A stretch of DNA of 64,000 bases from Anastrepha obliqua (GCF_027943255.1 NC_072894.1:62933601-62997600), one strand, 5' to 3'; numbered from the stretch's first letter, positions 34,181 to 44,864 are shown. Notes: generated by a model from the letters alone, not told the origin. A program made the numbers and translations.

Positions 34181-34274
34181 AGGTTAGGTTAGGTTGACCT
34201 GGCTGGCTGAAAGCCATCACATATATAGTACAGGTTAGATTAGGTTGACCTGGCTGGCCGAAAGCCATCACATA
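34181..34274. repeat. Two tandem copies of a unit beginning AGGTTAGGTT
   Basis: AGGTTAGGTTAGGTTGACCT at 34181 and AGGTTAGATTAGGTTGACCT at 34232 both continue with GGCTGGC[T/C]GAAAGCCATCACATA. The unit starts with TTAGG-like text. It lies at the 3' end of the minus-strand LINE fragment. Confidence 0.85.
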
Positions 34275-34850
34275 GACCTATTGGTCCTTAGTGGTGCTAG
34301 ATAGAGCTAGACCTTTACATTCATCTGTAGTAATAAGCACATCTAGTAATAAGCCTGCGTGTTTTTCGATTCTCAGTAAGCTTTCAAGCTCTAACCCGGA
34401 GTGACATTCTAACCTCTGCTAACAAATTGTGGCCTGTCAGTAAACCAACCATAGTTCTGCTTTCTTTTCTAGATAGAGCCAGTACAGATCTGGCGTATTT
34501 ATCTGCGTTCCACGACCTGTCTATCCGTCTTTTCATGTCGGCAACGATGTCATTGTAGATCGTCGTTAAGGGTTCTAATATGTATGACGTTTTCTTGTTC
34601 AAATGGCATGTACAATTTAGTTTCCTGCAATGCCTTTATGTCCGAGTATCCAATAGATGTGCAGCCGTCTGCCTGCAGCTAGTTTTACTATAGCTTTCCT
34701 GCTATTTAGAACATTTTTAGATGAAATTTCATATGAGTATGTTGCTTTTATCGCCGCTTGGCTGTCAACGTACATAAGGCCTCTTCTGTTCGCCATTTCC
34801 CCGCTCGCTAACTCTATGCTTGATCAACTTGACGAAAAATCTTCATGCGA
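34181..34850 (-). pseudogene. LINE 3' part: RNase H end, C-terminal tail and AACCT-type terminus
   Basis: On the minus strand: YVDSQAAIKATYSYEISSKN, KAIVKLAAGRRLHIYWILGH and KGIAGN form an RNase H segment (VDSQAA block and GH-K-GxxGN block). Below it, in a frame ending at 34384, come RSWNADKYARSVLALSRKES and VGLLTGHNLLAE, the RNase H C-terminal helix region of insect LINEs. The 3' end at 34181 consists of two tandem copies of a 43-50-bp unit ending in AACCTAACCT on the minus strand. Frameshifts are present, so it is inactive. Confidence 0.65.
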
Positions 34851-35184
34851 AGGCAACAAAAAAGTTATCGAGTAAGATTCGCTGCTACCGAGTATGGCTA
34901 CAGCTCATTAGTCACACTGCCTTACCAACACATGTAATTTAAGGCCGCTCTTTTCCCGCGTTGCCGACATGTGTTCATTTGTAGCAGTTACTTCATCTAT
35001 TCGCCGCTTGCTAACTCTTCGCGAAAAGAAGAGGCCCATATTTATTTGAGCGTTGCTTGATGTCTTTGCAAATGCTATTTCAGCAGCCTTACCTACAGCT
35101 TTACTTAAAGATTATTTCATTCATCGTACGGAGTTCTTAAATTTTTATGATTAGTTTACTAGTTTTAGTGAATTTAAATATATA
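34851..35184. other. No gene recognised
   Basis: Contains a second occurrence of TTCGCCGCTTGCTAACTCTT-type text (34999-35030) similar to 34791-34812, which suggests a small duplication in or next to the LINE relic. Confidence 0.35.
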
Positions 35185-35562
35185 AAGGGTGGTTAAATTT
35201 CAAGGGCAAATGTTGAGTGTGAACCATACCTCAACGTCAACGACACCGTTGGACTTCTTTCTTTGAGGTGATTTGAAAGAAAAGGTGTATGTCGATAAGC
35301 CAGCAACATTTCAAGAGCTGAAGGATGAGATAATTCGGAACATTAACGGCATAGAACCTCAATTATGTCTAAGCGTCATCGAAAATTTGGACCATCGGAT
35401 GGAGGTGTGCCTTTGAGACCGCGGCGGCCATTTGGCCGATATTTTGTTTTATACGTAATTCCGCCCTACCAATATTATCATAATAAAGATAATCGACAAG
35501 CATTTCCTAAAAAATGTATTTTATTAAAAATTAGCACCGGCCCTTGAAACTTAACCACCCTT
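35185..35562 (+). mobile_element. DD41D mariner-type deletion derivative, 378 bp
   Basis: Ends AAGGGTGGTTAAATTTCAAG and, on the minus strand, AAGGGTGGTTAAGTTTCAAG: 20-bp inverted repeats with one mismatch, TA on both sides (35183-35184 and 35563-35564). The interior keeps the transposase C-terminus: WTSFFEVI-like text followed by DLKEKVYVDKPATFQELKDE, IIRNINGIEPQLCLSVIENL, and GGHLADILFYT before a stop. The catalytic core is deleted. The terminal repeats differ from the other DD41D copies, so it is a separate family. Confidence 0.88.
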
Positions 35563-35564
35563 TA

Positions 35565-36198
35565 CATACCAATATCGAGAATACGCCCATAAGTTATGCA
35601 TTTAAATATACTTTTGATCAAGCTATTCAAAACTCAAAATGCAAATGCTGAAAAAGTGACCTAAAATTAGATCTATCGGATGTGCTTCTACCAAGCTTCT
35701 AGAAGCACTTCTAGATAGAAAAGAATATATCAGTACAAATTTAAACCAGATTACGCAATCAATCGGTGGATCGGATTTAATATGATGTAATCAAGCACTA
35801 ATTTGAAACTAGCGAAAATTATAAGACAATACTTTTATATCAGGGGCATGTTGCATACTGGCCTGGAAAGAAAAATAAATGCAACGCACAGTGTAACGCG
35901 TGTGGCCAGATATATTAAAATTTAAAATGGAAAGTTTAGAATAAATTACATGTATATTATTTCCGTATCTCAGCCCTAGTAATTTTTTATATAAGTTGGG
36001 GGTTTTTCAAAACATAAATGTAATCTATATGAAACTATTATATGATTTGCTAAATTATATAGCAAATGGGAAGTATGCTAAATAAAAGGCAGCTGGTTTT
36101 CGACAAATTGATTCTACATTGGTAATAGCTTTCCGATTTATGAATCTATTGATAAAACTCACAAGCTCACAAACCAAAATTTAACCATAGGTTAGGTT
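35565..36198. other. No gene recognised
   Basis: AT-rich DNA up to the SINE at 36199. Confidence 0.4.
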
Positions 36199-36514
36199 GG
36201 CGGCCGCCGTAGCCGAATGGGTTGTTGCTGACTACCATTCGGAATTCACAGAGAGAACGTCGGTTCAAATCTCGGTGAAACACCAAAATTAAGAAAAACA
36301 TTTTTCTAATAGCGGTCTCCCTCGGCAGGCAATGGCAAACCTCCGAGTGTATTTCTGCCATGAAAAAGCTCTTCATAAAAAATATCTGCCATTCGGAGTC
36401 GGCTTGAAACTGCAGGTCCCTCCATTTGTGGATCAACATCAAGACGCACACCACAAATAGGAGGAGGAGCTCGTCCAAACACCCAAAAAGGATGTACGTG
36501 CCAATTATATATAT
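36199..36514 (+). repeat. SINE copy E, full length, tRNA-derived
   Basis: The 316-bp copy has all parts: head GGCGGCCGCCGTAGCCGAAT, an A-box-like TAGCCGAATGG (36210-36220), a B-box-like GGTTCAAATCT (36262-36272), then the body AACACCAAAATTAAGAAAAA, CGGCAGGCAATGGCAAACCT, TTCGGAGTCGGCTTGAAACT, ACATCAAGACGCACACCACA, and GGAGGAGGAGCTC, and the end AAGGATGTACGTGCCAATTA with a TA tail. Spacing of A and B boxes is right for an internal Pol III promoter. The head resembles a class II tRNA (serine- or leucine-like GTxGCCGAxTGGTT). SINEs have no protein and use LINE machinery. Other copies in the window start or stop at the same points. Confidence 0.92.
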
Positions 36515-36524
36515 GCACATGGTA

Positions 36525-38158
36525 GAAAAAGTCTGCGTTCACCCACTGTTATAAAGTATTAAAATAATTTAACGTGTTTATCTTAAAACTCTCAGTTATT
36601 TCTTTTCACTTATTTCAAAGAAAATTATTCGTAGAGGGTATGAACAAAATTTTTTGGAGTTTGAGCTGCGTCGTGTTCAGATAACGGGATTGTAGTACAG
36701 TTACTTAAATAGGCTGAGCAGAAAAAGTGTGCGTTCATTTCGAATAGTGACGATTATTTTCATGGCAATTACGTTAAATTTAATTTTAAATCATTCATGT
36801 AGTTGACGTGGTTAAGAACAAATCTGAAGAGGGAAAAATTGATATTAGAAATACATTTTTTGTTACTATGGACCAAAGGCGAAAAGAAATAGATATTGGT
36901 GAAAGGAAAATCATTGCAAGTTTGTGGCAAAATAGTAAGAGCTATCGCGAAATCGCGAAAATTGTTGGGAGGCAATACTCCTCGGTCCAAAGAGTGATAA
37001 ACAACTTCAAGCAAACGAATTGTTTGGAGTCTAAGCCTCGTTCTGGGCGTCCAAAAAAACTGACGGAAAGAGAGGAACGTAACATAACTATTCTTGTGAA
37101 GTCTAATCTACGACTAACAGCAAGCCAAATTTCAAAAGACATAGAAGTAAAATACCAAAAGAAAGTACATCCAGATACAGTAAGAAAAATTCTAAAAAGA
37201 ATCGGATTTTACGGCAGAGTGGCCCGAAAAAAACCCTTCATATCGCGAGTAAATCGACTTAAGCGGATGGCTTTCACCAAGGAATACGTAAACAAGCCAC
37301 CTGAGTCTTGGAATAGTGTGATTTTTTCAGATGAGAGCAAGTTTTGCATTTTCGGGATAAAAAGTCGTAAAATTATTTGGAGGAAAAACGGAACGGCACT
37401 TGGAAAGCAAAATCTGGTACCTACGGTAAAGCATGGGGGAGGAGGTGCCATGATATGGGGGTGTATGGCTAGTTCAGGCGTTGGAAATATACAGTTTATT
37501 GAGTCGATAATGAACAGACATGATTATCTCGATATTTTAGAAACGAATTTGAGAGAAAGTGCAATCTAACTGAGACTCGGTGAAAGATTTGTTTTCCAAC
37601 AGGACAATGACCCGAAACACACAGCAGAGATTGTTAGGTTGTGGTTGTTGTATAATGTTCCAAAACAACTTCGCACACCCCCACAATCAACTGACCTTAA
37701 CCCCATTGAGCACTTATGGGACATTCTAGAAAAAAAAATACGAGAGCGTACAATAACTAGTAAGGAAATGCTTAAGAACGCGCTTAAAGAGGAATGGGAA
37801 GCCATAAGTCCAGAAATAACAGCCGAACTAGTTGGATCAATGAAAAGACGCCTTCTAGAAGTCATAAAAAGGCGTGGATATCCAACTAGCTATTAATTTT
37901 AAAACATTTCTATGATCTTAAGCCTTTTATTTTATTATTATTGAAGTGAACGCAAACTTTTCCGTTTAGTTTGAATGGCCTTTTTAATTTTATGTGATCT
38001 CATTTTAAATGTGATTTTGTTATTGGTAGCGAAATATGTGTGATAGTTACGTTTAAGTGAACTAAATAAAACTCATTAAAAAAAATTTCTGAAATATTTA
38101 TTGTTTTGAACTTTTTCTAATGCAAAGAATATTTGCATAGGTGAACGCCGACTTTTTC
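36525..38158 (+). mobile_element. Tc1-like element with IR/DR ends, 1634 bp
   Basis: Outer ends GAAAAAGTCTGCGTTCACCC (left, after TA at 36523-36524) and, on the minus strand, GAAAAAGTCGGCGTTCACCT (right, next to TA at 38159-38160). A second, inner copy of the same motif lies in from each end: GAAAAAGTGTGCGTTCATTT at 36721-36740 and, on the minus strand, GGAAAAGTTTGCGTTCACTT at 37943-37962. Outer and inner sites are about 196 bp apart at both ends, the IR/DR arrangement known from Tc1-family members such as Sleeping Beauty and some Bari elements. It carries one transposase frame with a single stop. Confidence 0.93.
36868..37896 (+). pseudogene. Tc1-like transposase (DD34E) with one premature stop
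   Basis: The first ATG is at 36868-36870; the frame is open upstream to 36808 but without another ATG. Length to the stop at 37894-37896 is about 342 codons, the usual Tc1 transposase size. In order: an N-terminal helix-turn-helix pair (SLWQNSKSYREIAKIVG and TASQISKDIEVKYQKKVHPD), a GRPKK linker motif, then the DD34E core with D in FSDESKF (37330-37332), D in QQDNDPKH (37603-37605) and E in DLNPIEHLWD (37708-37710), exactly 34 residues between the last two. The only defect seen is TAA at 37567-37569, in the same frame as the rest. All catalytic residues are present. The stop removes the second D and the E from any translated product. Confidence 0.93.
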
Positions 38159-38160
38159 TA

Positions 38161-39892
38161 GTATGTGTATATATATTTATATACATTTTAGGAAAATGTA
38201 ATGAGGATTAAATTTGTGCCGGATAGAAATGCGGTTGGACCGCGCATTGTTCAGAATTTTACTTGCATATTTCTTTCTCTGGGGTTGTCATTTGTACCAA
38301 ATGCAATTAATTTTGCTTTATTGACCACAAAAATATTACTTTTATTTTCGTTTTTAAAAATAAAAAATAAGCATTACCGATTTTCCCAATTTTTAATACC
38401 AAATTCCTTTGAACAAAGCTATATTCAAATATGTATAATATATACATTTTTATTCGAGTTATCGTGCGGATAGACAGACGAATTTTGGTATATATACATG
38501 TAAATGTTTACATTAATTTTAATTCATTTATGCTGTTACATATAACCGTTATAGGTATGAACAAAATTATAATACCCCTGGGAACAAGTGCGTTTGCAAT
38601 TACCCATCATTAGCAAGGACTTTCAAGCAGATCAGCATATCTGTTGCCGAGTGTGTAAATTCTCATATGAAATATACCCTAACTAGAAAATGTTTTTCGA
38701 TAGCACGTCACTAAACTAATCCTGCCTAGAAGCAAGAAAATTGAAGCCAATGGGAGACGTAAATGTCAAAAACAGCAGGCGCAGACCAATTAAGTCATCT
38801 ATTGTTATGAAAACAAAGTTACACTGAAACTTTTAGCACATTTACGTTCGGCATAGACAGGAGTTTAAGGGCGGCTTTTGTGTTTAGCAAACACTACCCA
38901 AAATAAGTCGGAGTTTACCATACGAATAAAGATGTGTTAAATATCTCTTTCGATTGGTAATTATGAATATGCAACCTAATTTTTGGCTAAATTTGGCATC
39001 ACTGTTCGACTCATTAGGCAACAAATGCATTTGATTCAAACTATACCACATCGTACCCAATAAATATTTACTTCTCGACCGATAAATTGAAATGATTTTT
39101 ATCCAAGCATCCAATTTCTCGTATTTATGTATTGCGTATAAATTTGCATATGTTTTTGTAAGTAAGCAAATAACTGTCAAACTAGACTATGACTTTCTTA
39201 AACAACCTATCGTGGAAACTCGACAGTTCTTCATAAACACATAACCTTACCCTACATCAACACTTTCCATATGTTAAAACAAACTAGTCAGGAGGAAACC
39301 GCGAATGTCACTATTAAAAAATCTCTCTCTTACCAACCCTGCCTTAAGACCATCTGCCATTTCGTGGTTTGACAACTCAACTTTGCTCGATGCAATTTCG
39401 AAGTGCCTCATGTGGGCGCCAAGTCAGAACCGAAAATTTCCAGATATTAAAACTCATTTAGTAGAAGGTGTAGATGTGGGGTCAAACTGGTGCTTGGACT
39501 GCGGAAACTTTATTGGCTTTATATCGGCGCTTTCTCTTTTGTTGTTGGCTGTCCCGTTCACGCACGATAACTTCTTTTTCTTCTAAGTCTACAGTCAAAA
39601 GCAACATTGATAAGAAAAGTATTGCAAAATTCTATCTCGGCTTTTATTAGTTTATTAGGGGTACACTACTTTAAGATTTATTATTAATGTAAAAGAAAAA
39701 CAAAGTCATACCTATATACTTTAATGTTGTGCATATGTTACTACGTTGTTGTTGCATAGGTATGCCAAGAAATATTTTGATATATATTCCATCAGAAATT
39801 GTTATATTTATATTAAAGAAAAAGTTAAATATTGTATTAAAAAAATATTGGTAATATACTTATTCTATGAAAAAATTTAAATATCATTTATA
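38161..39892. other. No gene recognised
   Basis: AT-rich. A short trace near 38454-38590 (TTATCGTGCGGATAGACAGA, GAACAAAATTATAATACCCC, ACAAGTGCG) resembles 26951-27020 and 53335-53370 and is probably an old dispersed repeat. A 93-codon plus frame at 39305-39586 has no family resemblance. Confidence 0.4.
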
Positions 39893-41195
39893 AAGTTTTT
39901 TTCAATAAGGGCGGGTAGATGTTGAAATGAAATAAAACAAGCTGTGTGTGAGTTATTGACAAAATTATTTTTTTATATGTAAGGCGCATATATGCCATTA
40001 AGTGTGGAATATGACATCATTCAAATGCCCGCCTCGGCTTCTTACGATGGAACGGAACCGAATGGTCCAATTTTCAATGACTGTTCCGCATAGATCCGGC
40101 TGAATTTGAGCGATGGCCTGTGTTATGTTCACCTTTAGAGCATCGGTCGATTGTGGTTTATTTGCATAGACCTGAGATTTCAAGAAACCCCACAGGAAAA
40201 AGTCTAGCGGGGTCAAATCGCATGACCTTAGTGGCCAATTCACATCACCCGTGCGAGAGATAACCTTACCCTCAAATCGTTCATGCAGAATGTCAATCGT
40301 GGCGTTTGCTGTGCGGCACGTAGCGCCGTCCTGCTGGAACCACATATCGTCTAGGTCCATATGGTTCAATATGGGCCATAAGAAATTGGTTATCATCGTT
40401 GTGAAGCGCTCGCTGTTGACGGTGACCGCCTCACCAACATCGTTTTCAAAAAAGTACGGACCAATGACGCCGCCGGCCCAAAATCCACACCAAACGGTAA
40501 CTTTTTGAGGATGCATTATCACCTGGTGAACCTCGCGTAGATTGGTGTCGTCCCATATACGGCAATTTTGTTTGTTAACACAGCCATTCATCCAAAAATG
40601 CGCCTCGTCACTAAAGATGATTTTTCGCCCAAAACTGGGGTTCACTTCTAAACGATTCGAAGCCCAGTCAGCGGACAAACGGCGTTGTCTATGGTCATCA
40701 ACTTTAAGCTCCTGGGTCAGTTGGATCATGTACGGGTGTAGGCCCAAGTCCCGACGCAAAATTCGCCAAGTTGAAGTCTGCGAAAGGCCAAGTTCTTGTG
40801 CATGGCGAGGAATAGACTGCCTCGGGATCTGCTGTACACTTTCACGGACCGCGGCAATGTTCTCGGCTGATCTTGCGTTCCTTGAACGTACGGGTGTTGG
40901 CTGATTGTTTACTGACCCGGTCGTCTCAAATTTGGCCTCCAAACGTTGAAGAGTCGACTTTGAAGGGCCACCACGTCTACCGAAAAATGGGCGCAATGCG
41001 CGCAACGTTTGCGTTAATGAACACTCATTTTGATAATAAAGTTTTATCATTTGAACGTGCTGTTCAATCGTGTAACTTGCCATGATGATTTGGCATAAAC
41101 AACTGAATAATAAGCAAAAGATTTGACAGATGTCACCAAAACAAAATGGCTGCCACAGGGCGCCACAATCGACCCGCGCCAATTGAAAAACCCTT
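39893..41195 (-). mobile_element. DD41D (rosa-type) mariner, 1303 bp, apparently full length
   Basis: Transcribed on the minus strand. The upstream end reads AAGGGTTTTTCAATTGGCGC (from 41195) and the downstream end, on the plus strand, AAGTTTTTTTCAATAAGGGC (from 39893). TA flanks both ends (39891-39892 and 41196-41197). The size equals complete mariners. The transposase inside is uninterrupted. The inner part of the terminal repeats (GCGGGT-GAT) is also conserved, and the 368-bp copy at 25967-26334 shares both termini. Confidence 0.93.
39998..41083 (-). CDS. DD41D mariner-type transposase, intact reading frame
   Basis: The ATG at 41081-41083 (MASYTIEQHVQM) opens a 361-codon frame ending at TAA 39998-40000. 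The frame is open further upstream into the terminal repeat but has no ATG there. Visible: an N-terminal helix-turn-helix (IKLYYQNECSLTQTLRALRP, then GPSKSTLQRLEAKFETTGSV), a second HTH (PRHAQELGLSQTSTWRILRR), then the catalytic core with D in FSDEAHF, D in FQQDGATC (codon 40328-40330) and D in PLDFFLWG (codon 40202-40204). The last two are 41 residues apart, which defines DD41D (rosa-type) mariners described from Ceratitis. It ends in RGGHLNDVIFHT. The enzyme would excise and reinsert its own element and related short copies. No stop, frameshift or missing catalytic residue was found. Expression is unknown. Confidence 0.92.
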   Translation of the reverse strand: MASYTIEQHVQMIKLYYQNECSLTQTLRALRPFFGRRGGPSKSTLQRLEAKFETTGSVNNQPTPVRSRNARSAENIAAVRESVQQIPRQSIPRHAQELGLSQTSTWRILRRDLGLHPYMIQLTQELKVDDHRQRRLSADWASNRLEVNPSFGRKIIFSDEAHFWMNGCVNKQNCRIWDDTNLREVHQVIMHPQKVTVWCGFWAGGVIGPYFFENDVGEAVTVNSERFTTMITNFLWPILNHMDLDDMWFQQDGATCRTANATIDILHERFEGKVISRTGDVNWPLRSCDLTPLDFFLWGFLKSQVYANKPQSTDALKVNITQAIAQIQPDLCGTVIENWTIRFRSIVRSRGGHLNDVIFHT

Positions 41196-41197
41196 TA

Positions 41198-42427
41198 CGT
41201 ATCGGAAGTTTTTTAGGATCTTGCTAACTTGAATTGATAATACAAAACAGAAATATTGCTTTTGAATATGATATCCGGCATATGTCCGCCGCGACCCTGA
41301 GTTACATGGTTCATTTGATTAGTCTATTTTTGACTACTTGTTTTAATAAATCTGGCCTTATGGCTGTAATGATGACTTCAATATGACTAAATGCCATCGA
41401 TGCTCAGCTGATTAATATTTTGAAACAAAAATCCATTTCATTCATTTCGTTCCTCAATACAGAAAAAAATAAGCACCCATGATGCCGCAAGTGCTCTACA
41501 AACTTCGCGAACAGTTTGCCATTCCCATCAGTCAAAACATAGTTGTCGATATCTACAATTCTCATGTTGCTAAAAAACGCCCGAAATGTACTTGGAAAAA
41601 TGTCCATATGTAAACGGGTTTATGCAAAGGTTATGTTTATTTATACCAGTTGCTTCTTCTACTCGCTACTTGCTGCAAAAGCTGCCCTGTATGAATGTGG
41701 TCTTACGGCACAACGAGAACGTCCTATTAGAGAAAAAATAAATAAATAAAATCCAAAACTGTAATATACATGGGTACATATGGTATTTACGTCAAAAATG
41801 AAGAGAATGGCGAACAAAAGATTAAAGATGCATTACCTACAATTTTTGTAGATTCACCGTTAGTCTCATTGGCAAGAGGGTATTGACAAGAGTGAGGCTC
41901 AAAATACGAAATCCTTTCACTTTGACATTAATCCGAATTACTTATTGCAGTTAGGGTATGTGAACGGAGCAGACTTAGGCTGATTTGGTAGCAATATACA
42001 TATGTACTTAGATACATGCAACACATACTTTCCTAAGTATGCACATACGTATATACCCAGCAGGAGATGATACTATTATAGTTAAGAACTAGAATACGAC
42101 CAGTTCACTTTTATATTCTATCTCTTTTCCATTGTATATAACGTTCCCTTCGCTGCTTACTTTTGGGTTTATTGTTGTTAGCGTGTCCTAGCGCAAACAC
42201 CAGCCAAAACACTTGTCAAATCTCATAAAAATATCATAACTCAAACTCATTTCAAACCCATCTTTCACAGCGTATGTGTGTTGGCTTTGCATTTATTTTA
42301 TCACTTATTAGATTTTTTTATTGTATTCTTATCGAAGCGTACAACAATGTTTTGTATGTTAGATAGTCAGTATCTATACAATTTAATTGGTTGCCGACGA
42401 CTAAAATTTAGATGTACATACACTCGG
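41198..42427. other. No gene recognised
   Basis: AT-rich DNA with no family resemblance up to the Tc1-like relic. Confidence 0.4.
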
Positions 42428-42765
42428 CAGAAAAGGTCTGAGTGCATGGTTCTGTCTTATTTTCTTTCTTATCTTTATGAAATTTCCGAGAAAAATCACA
42501 TTCTATGCTTTACTGCTAGTCTCTTGTACAATCTCACAGCAGTTAAAGCAATGGAAATCTGGCATCATTTTTTATCGATAAATTTATAACAAAGATCCAT
42601 TCACAGCGTAGAAAATGTATGCGTACATGTAATAAAACGGGTATTCCCCATGTCATAAATCGTGTAAAAGTGTCGGAAAGTTATATTCTTACTTGTTTTC
42701 GTAAAAGTAAAAATTTAAGACGGTTTTCATGCTATTCAATTTATTTTCAAATTTAAAATATACAA

Positions 42766-44260
42766 TGCCAACTAAAGGAAAGGAGCCTTTCTGAAAGGGA
42801 AACTATGGTACAACTTTTCAAAGAGTGCTGAAAAATCATAAAAATACCGGTGTTTTTTGCAAAGCAGCAGAATCTACGTCTATCAGCATCCAAAATTAGC
42901 CGAAATGTGCAATAAAGTTTTAAAAAGACTGTTTGTACTGACACAATTCGCAAAATTTTAAAGAAAGCAGGATATCCTGGCCAGTTGTTTTTTTTTTTTT
43001 TTTGCTTGTTCACTCCCCTAGGGAGCATATGTCCTCGACAAGACTCAGTCTTGCGATGGTTTCGTCAATCTGTTTTAATTTTGGTATGTAGGTAATTAGC
43101 CTGCCGCTATCAGTCCTAAATAGTGGGTATGCCCACCTGTCGTTGCTTAGGAACAACGTCTTCTTACTGTTTGGAGCGCCATCTGTGTCTTACCTTTTTC
43201 TGGCCGAAGGATCGCACAGATGATGAAGGACTTCACTAAATTTCGTGTGTCTGCGCTATTACCATGGTTGCCCGCTTCCTCGTATTGGCGCCACTGTTGC
43301 AATGTGTAACTATGTGTTTTTCTTTGTTTTTATTTTGCTTGTTTCAGCTATGCAATTAATGCGCAGACTGTTGTGCGGGAGTAAGGATTGAAAGGATAAG
43401 CTTTTGTGGTTGAGGAATAGAATTAGAGGAGTTTTGTTTTTTTTTTTTGTTTATTATTTTTTAAAAAACAGGTAAAGTTGGAAAAGAGCGAGGACCGTGG
43501 GTTACATGGGATTCGAAACCACAAACTCTGGGATGGCAGGCTAGTGCACTTACGCTAAACTACCGAGGCTGCCGGACATCTCGCGCGCAAAAATCTCTTC
43601 ATATCGTCAATTAATAGGCAAAAGCTTTCGCAAGCGAACGAATAAATAAGCCTCTGGAGTTTTGCAAAACGGTTATTTTCTCCGATGAGAGCAAGTTTTG
43701 CGTCTTTGGAATCAAAGGGCGAACGATTGTGTGGTGACAAAAGGGTAAGGTGCTTGAACTTAATGCCTACTGTGAAACATGATAGTGATAGAGCAATGAA
43801 ATGGGTATGCATGGCTAGTAAAGGTGTTGGAAGAATGGAGTTCATTGAGTTCACAATGGAAAAATATGAATACCTTAATATCTTGAAAAAAAAAAAATTT
43901 TATGCAAAACGCTGAGGAATTAGGTCTCGGGCATGGCTATTACTTTCAGCAGGATAACTATCCGAGGCATACTGCTGACATAGTTAAAAGCTTTGGTTAC
44001 TCTATAACGTTTCTCATCAGCTTCGAACAACACCACAATCACCAGATTTGAATCCTATACGGCACCAATGGGATTTACTGTAATAAAAAACCCGCCAGAA
44101 TGCAAATTACCTCAATGGCTATGCCCAAGAAAGTACTGTGCGAGGTATGGGGTGAAATATCCTCGACGGAAATTTCTAAGATTGTCAATGCCATGTCAAA
44201 ACGTCTGAAGGAAGTTTTTAAATGTAGGGGTATCCGGCTTTTTATTAAATTTTAAGGAAA
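42766..44260 (+). pseudogene. Tc1-like transposase pseudogene in two parts
   Basis: The N-terminal part (42766-42984) in several frames includes KNTGVFCKAAESTS and, near its end, KILKKAGYPG. After the SINE the reading resumes at about 43575 with RQLIGKSFRKRTNK, then RASFASLESKGERLCGDK, PTVKHDSDRAMKWVCMASKG and EFIEFTMEKYEYLNILKK, which parallel FCIFGIKSRKI, VPTVKHGGGGAMIWGCMASS and NRHDYLDIL of the transposase at 36868. A later part near 43950-44200 keeps FQQDNYPRHTAD-like and SPDLNPI-like blocks. Frameshifts and stops are numerous. Confidence 0.75.
42987..43573 (-). repeat. Second tRNA-derived SINE-like insertion with poly-A tail
   Basis: On the minus strand the 5' end (from 43573) reads GGCAGCCTCGGTAGTTTAGC and continues with a B-box-like GGTTTCGAATCCCAT (43506-43520) after an A-box-like TAGTTTAGCGTAAGTGC (43545-43561). 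It ends, about 580 bp later, in GTCGAGGACATATGCTCCCT, AGGGGAGTGAAC and a poly-A tail (poly-T at 42989-43003 on the plus strand). It splits the Tc1-like pseudogene. The 3' part may derive from a LINE 3' end, which is usual for SINEs. No clear target duplication was found. It differs in head, body and tail from the other SINE family. Confidence 0.6.
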
Positions 44261-44335
44261 ATTTGGAAGAAAAATAATTTTATTTAACTACAATTTTTCT
44301 AATGGATTTTGAAGGCGAATGCATGTTTTGTTCTG

Positions 44336-44864
44336 TTTGTATTATATGTTATTGGAATATTTATCTCTTTCATTTTTACAAAACTGAAAGCTAAATATTC
44401 TTGAATGAATTTAAAATAAATTAGATTTTGTAAAATCAATATAAAAGGCTTTTTTAAATTAATTCTTTTTATTAGTTCCTTGTTCGCAGGCCTTGTACGT
44501 AACGAAGTACCATGTCCACACAGTGGAAACCGCTGACAATTCTCTCAAATCAAAAACCTGCAACCTAGGCGGAAATGTATTATCAGCAAGTGATATTTTT
44601 GATATGGTGATGTCCTACGAAATGCCAATCGTCCGGCCATGCATTAGCAAAATACCATTTCATACATGCCAAAAAAATTCTATTCCAATATCATTTTAAA
44701 TAATCTACTTTGAGACCAGTTAAAATTCAAAAAACATAATTTATATTTCATTCCAACATTTTCAAATATTCTATTTCATATGGAAATTCATTAAAATTTC
44801 TTTCAGTGCAGTGATTGGTTAAACAATGGGGAATAAAATAGCCTTAAGTGTTTGCAAAACAACT
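44336..44864. other. No gene recognised
   Basis: AT-rich. It ends in the (TA) tract that is the outer part of the tail of SINE copy F, separated from its body by the hAT element. Confidence 0.4.

Larger units (their letters stand above)
42428..44335 (+). mobile_element. Old Tc1-like element (IR/DR type), interrupted by a SINE
   Basis: The left side has two motif copies resembling the direct repeats of the element at 36525: CAGAAAAGGTCTGAGTGCAT (42428) and GAAAATGTATGCGTACATG (42611), about 181 bp apart. On the right, GAAGGCGAATGCATGTTTTG (44310) resembles the inner repeat; no outer right end was recognised. Between them is a decayed transposase. The copy is therefore an old relative of the 36525 element, with a 590-bp insertion (42987-43573) in the middle. 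Confidence 0.6.

Noticed and set aside
34181..34240. Telomeric TTAGG array
   Set aside because: Only two or three imperfect units, embedded in a longer duplicated LINE-end unit; not a telomere repeat array.
36210..36272. Possible tRNA gene (A and B boxes)
   Set aside because: The rest does not fold as a tRNA and the unit recurs with the same body and tail at several places; it is a SINE head.
39305..39586. 93-codon plus-strand frame
   Set aside because: No family resemblance, ends in a poly-F run from T homopolymers; likely chance.
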